From Calliphora vicina (Eukaryota > Arthropoda > Insecta > Diptera > Calliphoridae): a stretch of DNA of 64,000 bases. The stretch covers positions 57,552,315 through 57,616,314 of the forward strand of contig NC_088781.1 in NCBI RefSeq assembly GCF_958450345.1, written 5' to 3'. Positions 48,147 to 59,088 of this stretch are shown here, piece by piece (position 1 is the first letter of the stretch; the number at the start of each line of letters is the position of its first letter). The position numbers were made by a program, and so were the translations under genes. The notes beneath the pieces are model-generated. The model was not told the DNA's origin. It searched no databases and was given only the letters and a program-made list of their open reading frames with translations.

Positions 48147-49985
48147 ACAAGTAAGAAAGTAGGGTCGGTCAAGCCCGACCATATAATATCCTACACTAAG
48201 TAACATTTTTCTTTTAAAAATTCATTTTCGAAATCCCATATAAGGGAGCTATGACCAATTGACCGATCACCATGAAATTAGATCGTAGTTTATGTCTATA
48301 TGAAAGTTATTTTTGTTGAATTTTATGTGTATACCAACATTTTTATGAGATTTATGAACATTAAAGTAATTTACGGAATCGGGTCTTATATGGGAGCTAT
48401 GACTAATTATGGACCGGTCATAATAAATTTTGGTGACATGAATTCGGTATATATAAAACTTATTTGGAGCGAAATTTGTGTAGATACCTACATAAATTAA
48501 ACATTTATGACCGAAAAGTCTAATTTCGGGAGGACATTTGTATGGGGTCTAGGTGAAATAATGGATCGATTTCAGCCAGTTTCAATAGGCTTGGTCCTTG
48601 GGCCGAAAAAATTACATTTACCAAATTATATCGAAATATCTTCAATAAAACACGATGATTATCAACATTTTATTTTTCGATCCTGGTTGACTAATCGGAG
48701 GAAATGCCCATATCCAATTTGTCAGTTATTTTTTTGTTTTTTTCTAAGGATATAAAATCCTCTATTATACCAGTGGAGTCCTTTTTGGACTTTTTTTAGA
48801 TTTTAAATACTTTTAATAATTTTGATAAGTTCTGATAAATACTCGTTTCAGTAGTGTCTCCAGTCTATTATCATGTTCTCATCTGAAAATTTCATGTAAA
48901 TTAAATATGTATATAAGTTATTATACTCACTAAACATATTACTTGAATGTTCGAAAAAATATGTAATTTTACTTTGACATTTGTATTTGAATTAAAATGG
49001 AAAATTAAAAACAAAAAAAAATATATTAAAGTGCAAAAAAAGAAATTTCGGTTAATCGGTTAACTGACACAAATTAATCGGTTTATTCGTTATTTGAAAA
49101 TCGGCAATTTTGAATTATTCGAACAGTTAACCGACCAAAATTAATCGGTTAATCTATTGAATACCCTAATGTGTATACTTAATATTTATTATCAATTAAT
49201 CATAGTATTAATCATACGCCACACTCTACTTTATGATGTTCCCAAAATCTAAGGTGTTTGCTAAAATTACAATTCATTTTCTCTTTCTTTTTCAGTTTTT
49301 TTTTTTATTTTATATCCAATTTGTTTAAATTAACATTATGCAGTTTTAATACAATATGAAAGGCTCATCAAACGGCATGAAAGACAGCTCAAAAAATGTT
49401 AAACCATAATACTGTCCAACAAATTGAGACTTTTTGATTGAAACAGATTAGCGATCCTATAATTCTGTAAGGGCATGTTGAGTAGATCTTTTTTGTAGAA
49501 TAAACTTATAGTCCAGCTGGTCTGAGTTTTTTTACAGTGGATCAAAGTTTAAATTTTTTGATCGAAGGGAGCATTATACTAAATGAAAAAAATAAGGTAT
49601 GTTAATGGCTGAGAGAATTCTTATTGTCAGAGTTATATTGTGGAATTTTATAATGATCATTTTTGTGGTAGATTTGAACTCTCTTTAACAATCTTTAGGG
49701 GTCAATTTGACCGTTTTTTAGGGACATTTAGGGATTAAGGATTTCGGGGTTACCAAAGACATCAAAGTTGTAAATAAAGCTCTTTACGCTTAATTAGGAA
49801 AACTTTGGGTCTTTCATTTAAAAAAAATAAGAGAACCAAGCCAGACGGAAGGACGGACATCATTTAATCGACTCAGAAACTGATTCGGAGTCGATTTAAG
49901 GTGGGTGTTAAAGTAATATTTTTGGGCGTTACAAACATCTTCACAAATCCAATACACCCTCCCCACTATGGTGGTGTAGGGTAAA
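48147..49985 (+). repeat. helentron/INE-1-like repeat (family 1) split by about 1.2 kb
   Basis: The 5' half (48147-48655) starts AACAAGTAAGAAAGTAGGGT with the GGTCGGTCAAGCCCGACC hairpin and ends at GAAATATCTTCAA. The 3' half (49828-49985) starts AGCCAGACGGAAGGACGGAC and ends with CCCTCCCCACTATGGTGG and TGTAGGG. Joined, they fit the 13896-14638 copy in order. The insert 48656-49827 includes family-D-like sequence (49170-49640) and a stretch shared with 61100-61230 (TAAAATCCTCTATTATACCA). Confidence 0.6.
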
Positions 49986-50049
49986 ATAATCCGAATGACC
50001 TGCGTAAATAATCTTTGAGAAAATCTTCAATAAACATTCATACATATAT

Positions 50050-50500
50050 AAGTTATCTCTTTTAGTTCAATATATATTTAGGTTTATTTATTTATTTTTA
50101 TTAACTTTGCTCGATTTTTTTCGTTTTTTTTAGATTTCTCGGGCCTATTGAGTGTCGAATTTTTTTTGAGAATTTCCGATAAAATTGCGAATAAAATAAA
50201 AACAACTAGCTAACAGTTATCTCGTCCATATAAAAAGTTACACGCATCCAAAATATGAACATGTAAAAATGGCCGTATTTTTTTACGTTTTTTTCAAAAA
50301 AAGTCCCTATATTTTTTTTTTTGTAGAAAAAAATTTCTTCGGGACTATATAAAATGTGTATTTTATGCGAAAAGAGAACCTAATGCAAAAGCGTGAAAAG
50401 TAAAAACTATCCAAACTTTGCCAATTTAAAAAAAAAATTAGGTTTGAGTAAAAAATTCTAAAAAGGCAAACCACCGATCCTTGAATAAGTTCCATTTTTG
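50050..50500 (-). repeat. Transib-like family fragment, inverted
   Basis: Read inverted it matches the middle of the 24550-25573 element: GGTTTGAGTAAAAAATTCTA then AAAAGGCAAA are identical, and TGCAAAAGCGTG, TTCTTCGGGACTATATA and the CTAGCTAACAGTTATCTC block are similar. The terminal arms are missing. Confidence 0.6.
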
Positions 50501-50807
50501 TATAGACCTATATCTTATTTAAATACGTACAAAGTTATTTTACTTTCACACGGTAAATAACGTCATAGTAGGCACTTTTCTAAAAAACTCAGTTTATGGA
50601 ACACATTTCCCCATTTTAGGAATTTTGGTATTTAAAATAAAAAATTTCAAAAATTATAATGCCATTAATTTCAGGACATTTGAATCTACTTTATTTCCAA
50701 ATTTTGTTATAATATATTTAACTGTTAAAATTGTACATTAATTCAAATTTTATATTTTTGTTAATGGAAAATCTTTATATTATAAAAATCTTTATATACA
50801 GTTACGA

Positions 50808-51420
50808 ACAAGAAAATAGCAGTACCACTAAGAAATTTTTTTGAAACGGCGTACAACGTCTTTCAAAATTTTAAACTTAAAATTTTGTTTCTACCCATAA
50901 TCGGTCAAGCTTGTACATTTTTTGTGAGATATTCTTTTTGTAAAAATAATGATAATTTTGGAAATAAACGCTCTTATATATGACAATATGTATTTTTTTT
51001 ATTAACATAGAAATAGCAGTCCCGGATTATTGAATTAATTTTTTTAATTTTTTTTTTTAAAGAAGTCAAATATTTTTTAAGATTAAAGTAAAATTTAGTT
51101 AAATATGCTGAATTTATTGTATTTTTAATGTTAAATATAGTTATTTTTTTTATATAATTCCTGTTTTAGTGGGTTGCGCAATACATAGCACCATTGCTTA
51201 ACGAAAATTAATTTTAAAGTTAAAAAAATAAGGAAAATCTTTTCCATATATTCAACTTTATATCAAACACTATTGAATAGAAAAAATAGAAAATAAACGG
51301 AAAACTGCACCTCAGGACGATCGAAACATCGTCAGAATCATCAAATGCTTACAAAAAGCTTACATTTATTCATCAGGAGCTATCCAAACCTTGCTCCCTT
51401 TTGAACAATTTTAACGTTTT
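50808..51420 (+). mobile_element. Tc1-like element, 5' part
   Basis: Begins CAGTTACGAACAAGAAAATA after TA, a Tc1-type terminus with GCAGTACC following. Near 51300-51400 the plus strand reads KRKTAPQDDRNIVRIIK, typical of the start of Tc1 transposases (homeodomain-like DNA-binding part). The rest is lost at 51420, where a Transib-like fragment starts. Confidence 0.6.
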
Positions 51421-51424
51421 TTTA

Positions 51425-51560
51425 TATACATATTCCATGCAAAATATGTTTTGGAAAAGACTTAAAAAATACGCTAATTTTTACATGTTCCAACTTTGGA
51501 TGCGTGTAACTTTTTATAGGGAAGATACATATAATTGTTAGCAAGTTGTTTTTATTGTAT
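51425..51560 (+). repeat. Transib-like family fragment
   Basis: GACTTAAAAAATACGCTAAT, TTTTTACATGTTCCAACTTT and GTTAGCAAGTTGTTTTTATT match 25065-25150 and form an inverted pair with 50192-50275. Short, with no ends. Confidence 0.55.
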
Positions 51561-51596
51561 GCGAAAGTTTATCGTAAATATATGGAGGGACCAAAA

Positions 51597-51894
51597 GGAT
51601 CCTAGCTTCACCCACTTTATAGTCCAGACCGTGGCTCGTCCAATTACAATTTGTTTTGATCGATGCATAATGCTATCTCTAGGATATGCTTCACTTTGGA
51701 ACAGAGTATCCGATATTGGCTTGATTTGTTCATGGGCTCAGAAGATGGACAGAAATCCATATGAAAAGGTCATAGCTAACAATATCAAATACTACTATAA
51801 ATAATTTTGTATTGTGCCAATATTTGAAAATAAAAGCTAAAACTTTGAAAAAAAAATTCCCGAATTTTTCAGTCATAGTCCCAATAATATTTCA
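51597..51894 (+). pseudogene. mariner 3' fragment (family B)
   Basis: Plus-strand 3' portion with TTTATAGTCCAGACCGTGGC (the YSPD region), GCATAATGCTATCTCTAGGA, and the 3' terminus at 51870-51894: inverted TTGGGACTATGACTGAAA next to TA. The 5' portion is lost. Confidence 0.7.
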
Positions 51895-51959
51895 CATTTT
51901 AATACATAACTCCCTAAATACCCTCCAAATAAATATATTAAGAACTACAGAAACTACAT

Positions 51960-52260
51960 TAATAAAGGGTGTTTTTTTATAGTGACAGAGAATTTTAATT
52001 TTAAATGTTTCAGTGGATGTATACAAGTTTAATTGTTGAGCACGATGACGAATTGATACATTTGGATCATTGTAAACACTATGCTGCACACCATCAATCA
52101 CTTGTTCTGTTACTCTTAACGATAATGAGTATTATCGTTAAGAGTAAAGGTATTGCGACAACGATCCATAGTTTCTCGAACTAATCGCTTTGATGGACGA
52201 TTATGAGCACCATAAAATGCATGTTATGCCTGATAAGTTTGTCGAATTGAACCTTAATTT
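51960..52260 (-). pseudogene. Tc1/mariner-type transposase fragment, N-terminal
   Basis: The minus strand reads FYGAHNRPSKRLVRETMDRC near 52180-52210, then NPNVSIRHRAQQLNLYTST near 52010-52065, the DNA-binding half of an insect Tc1/mariner-type family whose core has WFQQDGATCHT (compare 31352-31636). A 16-bp-arm perfect hairpin (52111-52146, arm TACTCTTAACGATAAT, 4-nt loop) sits between the two coding pieces. Truncated, non-functional. Confidence 0.65.
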
Positions 52261-52347
52261 CAAAATAAATTTCAACAATTTTCAAACGTTGGTTTGGCAG
52301 TTCATGAAAACTTGTCAACCCAAACTAACCTCAAAATAACTGGGAAC

Positions 52348-52537
52348 CATAGAGAAATATAGAGCGGAAACTAGAAAAAAACTCAAACAAAAAAATTACT
52401 CAAAATAATCACACATTCGAGTGTTGTTTTTGTTTTCACATAGTTTTTATTACTACTACATTCTCACCAATTAGGTTTTTGACAACTGAGTTAGGTCTTT
52501 GACAGCAGAGTTTCCACTCTATGTATATTTCTTTATG
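52348..52537. mobile_element. hAT-like MITE (CATAGAGAAA family), copy 1
   Basis: Starts CATAGAGAAATATAGAGCGG and ends with the inverted AGTTTCCACTCTATGT and TTTATG. Flanks CTGGGAAC (52340-52347) and CTGAGAAC (52538-52545) are an 8-bp duplication with one change. Nearly the same sequence as 56654-56851. Confidence 0.75.
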
Positions 52538-52549
52538 CTGAGAACTTTA

Positions 52550-53880
52550 AAATCATTTGTCACAGAAAATAGTGCTGCCAATTTAAAGCCTCTAGAAAAA
52601 TATACCCCTCTATGTTTTTGGTGGTGGGTATTAAATTTGTTAGGCTTTTATTTGATCTAAATTAAACTCGAATAATTGACAACCCTAATTTTGGTTTTTT
52701 TGCATTACTTAAAAAAGATAAAACGGATTCGCAAGCAAAAAATATACAAATGACAATTTGCTCTTTTAACAATAAAAGTTTAGGCATTTTATTTTCGTTT
52801 CAAAGGAAAACGTTTTTTATAAGAAGCTTTCCTAAACTTTTTTAAATTTTAATTTCAACAAATACTTTATTTCAAAAGCTTTGAAAGTTGTTTGCAAAAT
52901 TGTTAAACAATAATTGTCAAATCATTACATGATTACAATAGCATTCTCATTTACTTTATTCGTATTTCAGCAATTTGTTTCTTTTAAAAAGACTTGAAAA
53001 TTGTATCTATCTGCATTTCTTTAGTAGAGATTTTTTTCTTTGTAGTCACTTCTACATATTACGCCAGATTCTTGTGTTTCTACCTTCAATTTCATAAAAT
53101 AAATAAATTAGCTTTTACCTGTTTTTCGTTGTTACTAACAATATACATAAATTTTCCTCAAGAATTTTCCCCTGAAATTCGCATTTATGACTTGCTAGTA
53201 AAATAATAAAATTTACATATTTTGTTTCTCTTCTCTTCCCTTCTTTTTATCTTTATTTTTATTGTTTTCTTTATCAAATTTAGTGTTTCTCATTTAAAAG
53301 TCAACTTTGGCAGTGGGTGTTTCCGTTTATGGGTTTGTGGGCAAGACTGTGTGTTGCGGCATAAACCATTTTAAGTGATTTATAACTTGATTCGTTTAAG
53401 TTTCTTTCATTTCGCTGATGCTGTTTAAATTTCCTTCATTTAAGCTTTTAGGATGATGTGGTAATTTATTTACATCGGAGTTTATTGAACTTGTTTTTGT
53501 GCGAGTACTTTTCATTTTCAATACAAGCGATAATAGTTAGGCAGGCATTTTGTTGATGCCGTAAATATTTGTAGCAGAAAATTTCTTTATAGCCAAGTTG
53601 TTAAAAAAGGCTTAATTTTATATAGAGTCAATTTTATGTTTATTTTGTGCGCCAGTAAATTATGTTATGTATTGGTTGTAAAAAGTTCCTTTGTAATTAA
53701 AATTGATAATAAACCTAAAATTATCATCTTAATTATAGGGGTAGATTTAGTTAATTTCACAGGTTTATAAAAATAGCAATGAAGTAAATCGATTCGATTA
53801 TTTGATGTTTGATGTATACCTATCGCATTTTGCACTAATTCGAATTTGAATATTTTTCCAATTCTCATACAAAGTAAATA
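52550..53880. other. no gene recognised
   Basis: AT-rich stretch without clear exon, transposon end or structured RNA. Confidence 0.35.
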
Positions 53881-53881
53881 G

Positions 53882-54860
53882 TTATTATGGAAATCAGTAA
53901 AAAAATGGTAAAATTTTTTAATTCTATGTATAGATTTTTTTTAAAATCTTTTTTTCTAAAATTGTGAATTTTTTAGATGTTTCTCCACATAATTTATGAT
54001 TACTCAAATAGGGTTAGTCTGATATTATTGAAATAAATTTAAATTTACATAACCTTTAATCTGTTTATTTATTGCGCCTTAAAAACAAACACAAACTGCG
54101 AAGCGTTTTGCATGTCTGTAGATACACCCAGAGTCTCTGACGGGAATCGAACCCACAACCCTCAGATTAATAGTCGAGCACACTATTCACTGGTCTATCG
54201 GGGCACCCGATATTTTTTATGTGAAAATAGGTAATTTTTGTGTTTTAAAAAACTCATGAAAAATCGAAAACTGCAGAACTTGTTCAGATTTATTATTTTG
54301 TCGGAAAGCCGTATGCAATAGCAACAAAATGAGATATTGAAGATAAAAATCCATTGATTCTTTTCGAATTTATTCATAATTAAGTGAATTCGCTCATTTT
54401 CACAAAATTTTCCTTTTTTGTTTGATATACATAAATTTGAGTAGTTATGTTCTTCTTTCGATTGATTAAATTTTGAAAACATTTTTCCCATGCTATGTAC
54501 AAATTTTCACATAAACATTGCGTTTTAATCGGCTCAGTACTTTTAGAGTTATAATAGCAAATTGAAGCAAAAAATATATTTTTTAAGCGAAAATATCAAA
54601 TTTTTTTGTTTTAAAAAAATCATGAAAAATCGAAAACCGCAGAAATTATTCATATTTATTGTTTTATCATAAAGCCACATGTAATAGGAACAAAATGAGA
54701 TATCGATCATAAAAATCGATGGATTATTTTCGGCTTTATATCATAAATTATGTACAGAAACGTCTAATAAAATTCACAATTTTACTAAAAAAATTTAAAA
54801 AAAAACTTCTCCATAGAATATAAAATTTGGACCATATTTGTACTACTGGAACCATAGTAC
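53882..54860. mobile_element. foldback element with about 120-bp arms, holding a SINE
   Basis: Arms 53882-54001 and 54741-54860 are inverted: both carry ATTGTGAATTTT, AGAYGTTTCT and ACATAATTTATGAT. A segment of about 160 bp with CATGAAAAATCGAAAAC and ACAAAATGAGATAT occurs twice inside (54223 and 54588, period about 367). A tRNA-derived SINE lies between left arm and first segment. Confidence 0.65.
54061..54209 (-). repeat. tRNA-derived SINE
   Basis: The minus strand begins GGTGCCCCGATAGACCAGTG (A-box-like TAGACCAGTG) and has a perfect B box GGTTCGATTCC at 54143-54153. An anticodon-loop-like CTATTAATC lies between, closest to an Asn tRNA, but the acceptor stem does not close (5' GCCCCGA against 3' CAGAGAC), so it is not a working tRNA. 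The non-tRNA tail is about 70 bp and ends GCGCAATAAATAAACAG. Confidence 0.75.
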
Positions 54861-55013
54861 ATCAAAATTGTGTAGTGGTTTAAAAAGCCTTTGAAGTTTT
54901 TTCGATTTTGTTGCCCTGTGTTTAAGTTTAACCAAAAATGGGAGGGACAGGAACAGGGGCTGTTTCACCTGCCATATAAATTAAATAGTTATTTTCTTAT
55001 ATCTCTGGAACTA

Positions 55014-56100
55014 TTGGGTGTATTTTATGTCATTTTGAAGGATACATATCTATCATTTATTAAACATTATAGTCTAAACAAGACAGTTTGGTTTGCATCT
55101 AAAATGTAGAATTTCGTACCAACAAAGCGTCATATGCGGGAAGTTTTGCTTTACTTCGAAGCTTATAGTAAATGTGTATCATCGCTTCCAACGTGTTAGA
55201 AATGCTTTGTTCGATTCAGATGTGGTAATTTTTACACAGTAGACAATGGTCGGCCAGGCGAGCCAAAAAAGACCAAGAATTGGAGGCAGAATTGGAAAAT
55301 TGTTGTCAAGCTTAACAAGAGATTGCAAAATTATTGGGAGCTACTCAAGCAGTAAGTTCAAAACGTTTGCAAGCAACAGGATTCATCCAAAAGCGGGGAA
55401 ATTAGGTACCATACAAATTGAAGCCAAGAGACCTTGAAAGACTATTTTGCATATCGGAAATATTGTTGAACGCTATAGCACAAAATCATTTTTACACCGA
55501 TTCACTACGATAAACCGAAGCGTAAGATATCGTTGGAGAGATGGTATGTGCGGTTCAGAAGAAGTGATTTTGACACAGAAAACAAAGATCCTCCAGGCCA
55601 GCCAAACAGTCAAAATCATTAGGAGATACTAAAGCAGCAATTCCAAAACATTTGTGGGCATTAGAGTTCATCCAAACGCAGAGAAATTTCGCACCATACG
55701 AATTTAAGCCGAGAGAAATGATGTTTGACGCTATAAAAGGAAATCATTACGAATATCCATGGCATTAAGGTATTTATCTGTTTTTGGTGGGAGAAAAAGG
55801 GTCCTATTTATTATTCCCATCACAGGGAAACCGTACCAAATGCAACTGAGTCGTTTGAAGCGGGCATTGGCCGAAAAAAACGCGCAGAATATGCGGCTAT
55901 GAAACCGTAATATTCCAACATGAGAACGCTCGACCACATCTTGCAATACCTGTTAAAAACCATTTAGAATGAAGTGGTTGGGAAGTTTTGCCTCACCCGA
56001 TTTCTAGTTCAGACTTTGCCCCGTCTGACTGCTATTTGCCTTAAAAGATGAGTAGTTCTGTTGGAAAGATACTTCATATTTTGTCCGAATAACTCTCTTA
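55014..56100 (+). pseudogene. mariner relic (family B), longest copy
   Basis: Starts TTGGGTGTATTTTATGTC after TA. In order on the plus strand: CATATGCGGGAAGTTTTGCT (start of the transposase, MREVLLYF), a GRPGEPKKTKN region, a GAATTGAAGCC-type region repeated near 55400 and 55700, and HENARPHLAIPV-like sequence near 55920-55955 leading to the YSPD region at about 56000. An internal duplication (GTGATTTTGACACAGAAAAC near 55563 against the earlier copy near 55220) is present. Many frameshifts. Confidence 0.75.
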
Positions 56101-56289
56101 TCATTTTACATAGTTTCGCTAAAAATTTTCGGGATTGGACAAGTGGGCGTGGAATATCCCATACAAAGTACAGTAAAACATGGATAATCCGTATAATTGA
56201 CTGCAGACTCTAATCCGGATTATCAAATTATCCGGACTACCGAATAAAATTTTAAAAACTTTGTTCTTGTTTTAAAAATGTTTTTAAAA

Positions 56290-56545
56290 CACATATCTAA
56301 TGATATATTTGGTTAATTCACAAGGTCTCTTATCATGTCATATTGTCATAATGTCCTAATATTGCACAACTCGACGGCTCGGCTTAACCGACTCTTAGGA
56401 GATCGACACAATAACCATACAATTTTAGCTTGAAAGGCAATGACAATATTTTCAAACCATTGTGAAATTTTAGGACATTATGAAAATATGACATGATAGG
56501 AGACCTTGCGAATTGACCAATTGTATTTATATATCATTTAAATAA
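56290..56545. repeat. inverted-repeat element nested in the pogo-like element
   Basis: Left GGTTAATTCACAAGGTCTCT and its right counterpart (inverted GGTCAATTCGCAAGGTCTCC) continue through TATCATGTCATATTGTCATA and AATGTCCTAA, about 55 bp in all. Between them is a GACGGCTCGGCTTAACCGAC stretch. Duplication not readable. Confidence 0.6.
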
Positions 56546-56653
56546 ATGATTACATTAAAAAAGAACAATAAACTTAACACTGAACTTCAGAAGAAAAAAC
56601 AAGAAAATAAATAATAAAAAAGGTCCTGTACGGTACTTTTATAATTTTCAGAA

Positions 56654-56851
56654 CATAGAGAAACATAGAGCGGAAACTAGAAAAAAACTCAAACAAAAAA
56701 ATTACTCAAAATAATCACACATACGAATGTTGTTTTTGTTTTCACATAGTTTTTTCTACTAATACATTCTCACCACTTAGGTTTCTGACCACTTAGGTTT
56801 CTGAGTTAGGTCTTTGACAGCAGAGTTTCCGCTCTATGTCTATTCTCTATG
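56654..56851. mobile_element. hAT-like MITE (CATAGAGAAA family), copy 2
   Basis: Starts CATAGAGAAACATAGAGCGG and ends GCTCTATGTCTATTCTCTATG (21 bp; last 20 AGTTTCC-distal part begins CTCTATG). TTTCAGAA is repeated exactly outside both ends (56646-56653 and 56852-56859). It lies inside the pogo-like element and is therefore younger than it. Confidence 0.8.
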
Positions 56852-57079
56852 TTTCAGAAAAAAACATGGAATTGCGTAGAAAATAGTTTGTTTTTCAGCA
56901 AAAAAAAACTATTTTTTTGGAGTAAAAATTAATAGAGATTAACACTACACAAAAGTTTGAATGCAATCCGTTTGAGTGCAAGTTATAAAGATGCAATCAA
57001 TCCGGATTATAGAGTACACAATGTAATGAAATCTGATGTCCGGATTAACGATGTCCGGATTATCATGGTTTTTGCTGTA

Positions 57080-58489
57080 ATTAGTTAATTTTCAATATCT
57101 GGTTAACAATAATTGTAAAGTATTTCATATCAGTGTACGGAGCTAACAATTTATCTGAATCGGAACAGTGTGGATATTGTCAAATATCTGGTGAACAGTA
57201 TTAGCTATGGATTTCTAATTAATAATCCGGATTGGTTTAGTTATTTTCGCATATTTAAAAAAAAAAAAAAAAGTTGTGAAACTTTTTAAGTTTAGTCCGG
57301 ATAAATTTCTTATAATTGTACGAAGTTTAGTTAAAAATGTGCGAAATCGAATTACAAATAAAGTCTTTTGACGATTTTTGTTTATATTCTGATATTTTTT
57401 TATTTACATTCAATTCGTCCCCCTTGATTATAACAACCAAATTTCTTACATCTTACCAAATTTTTTACATCATAAAAACAGAACTAATTTAATGCAATTT
57501 GAGCTAGAGATTGGCAACAAATTTAACTATTAAAATTAAACAGGTCACTGTTAAAAATATATTGGTAAACTATAAAAATATGTAGTTTATATTTAAAACT
57601 TAAATGGTTTGTTTATACATATACATATTTAGTGATTTTAATGTCATATAAATCATTTGAAATTGTATGAGTGTAAAATTTAAATATTTATCAGCTAAAT
57701 TGTGTTTTAAATAAAGTGTAAAATTATAACATAACACATATTTTTGTTAAATATAAATATTAAATATTATTATAAATAATTGTGCTCAAAAAAGGCTACA
57801 AATATAACACTAAAATAATATTTAAAGCATTTTAATTATTCAACTAAAAGTTTAATTGAAATGAACTGAAAACAACAAATAACCACAAAACACTACAAAT
57901 ACTACAACAATTACATAAACATTTAGCTACACACAGATACACAAATACACAAATACAAACAAACATGCATTTAGTCAATTTGTAAATTACGAATACATAT
58001 TATTATTATTGTTATTGTATTTTAAAATGTCATAAAAGTTGTTTTGTGGGGGCATAAAAACATTTTAAAAAAATCATACAGATTGTGATCACAGAATGAA
58101 AAAAAAACAGAAAGAAAATAATTATTTTTAACATATTGCATAAAAGAACACATACACATACACAGATACGAATGTATGCGATTACAAAAAATTAAAAAAA
58201 AGAAAGATTGAGATACAAAACAACATACTCAAATACGTTTACGAATAAGTACAATGTGAAAAAGTCCTTGGTGTCATTTGTGGTTTAATACAATGCAGGC
58301 CAACAAAATACAAAACAATAAAAACATTTCTTTATAACCCAGCTAACATTTTCCTTTTAAAAGTTATTAATATAATGATTAAAACTATAGCTAATCATAT
58401 AATTTAACTCGGCTGATTTTGTATGTATAGGATTTCCAATAGATGGCGTATCTTTTGAATGCGGTTTTTGTTTTTAATAACTTATGTGA
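57080..58489. other. no gene recognised; simple ACAAATAC/ACATACAC stretches
   Basis: Simple CACAAATACACAAATAC-type sequence at 57936-57960 and CACATACACATACACAG near 58149. No exon found. Confidence 0.35.
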
Positions 58490-58965
58490 CATTTGAAAGG
58501 GTACATATCTGTCATTTATTCTCACTTAGTTATTGAAAATTATAGTGTAAAGCGTAATATGCGGGAAGTTTTGCTTTACTTGTTTAATTTGAAAAAAATG
58601 ACGCTAAAGCACACCGATGGCTCACCAAAGCTCATGGTGGATGTGTTTCATCGTTTTTCAATGTCGCGTTTGTATAGTGGATTGTGCGGTTCAGAAGTGG
58701 TGATTTTGACACGGAAGACAGAGATCGTCCAGGCCAGCCAAAAAAGTTTAAAGACCAGGAATTGGAGGCACTACTCCATGAAGATTGTTGTTAAACTCAA
58801 CAAGAGCTTGCGAAATAATTGAGAGCTACTCAATCAGCAATTTCAAAATGATTGCGAGCAGCAGGATTAAACCAAAAGCAGGGAAATTGGGTACCAAACG
58901 AATTGAAGCTGAGAGACATTGAAAGACGATTTAGCATGTACGAAATGATGCATGAACGCTATAGA
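58490..58965 (+). pseudogene. mariner 5' fragment (family B)
   Basis: Plus-strand start of the transposase: AATATGCGGGAAGTTTTGCT (MREVLLYLFNLKKM), a VVILTRKTEIV-type frameshifted stretch and LNQKQGNWVPNELK then ERRFSMYEMMHER, the DNA-binding half. The C-terminal half is missing. The frame is broken near 58600 and 58820. Confidence 0.75.
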
Positions 58966-59088
58966 TATGTTTCTCAAAAATCTTTGTTTCTCGAATGTGT
59001 TATTTGTCTACTAAAAAATATAAATTTCATGAACATCATTGACATGCTCTTATTTTTTATTTTAGTCTATAGTCTATTTAGTTCCTAC

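Larger units (their letters stand above)
56171..57077. mobile_element. pogo/Tigger-like non-autonomous element
   Basis: Starts CAGTAAAACATGGATAATCC and ends ATCATGGTTTTTGCTG (inverted), each beside TA (56169-56170 and 57078-57079). ATCCGGATTAT-type words recur near both ends. CAGTAAAAC-type ends with TA duplication are typical of the pogo/Tigger group. Two elements are nested inside: an inverted repeat at about 56290-56545 and the hAT-like MITE at 56654-56851. Confidence 0.75.

Noticed and set aside
54132..54207. Functional tRNA gene
   Set aside because: A and B boxes are present, but the acceptor stem does not pair; a SINE explains it better.
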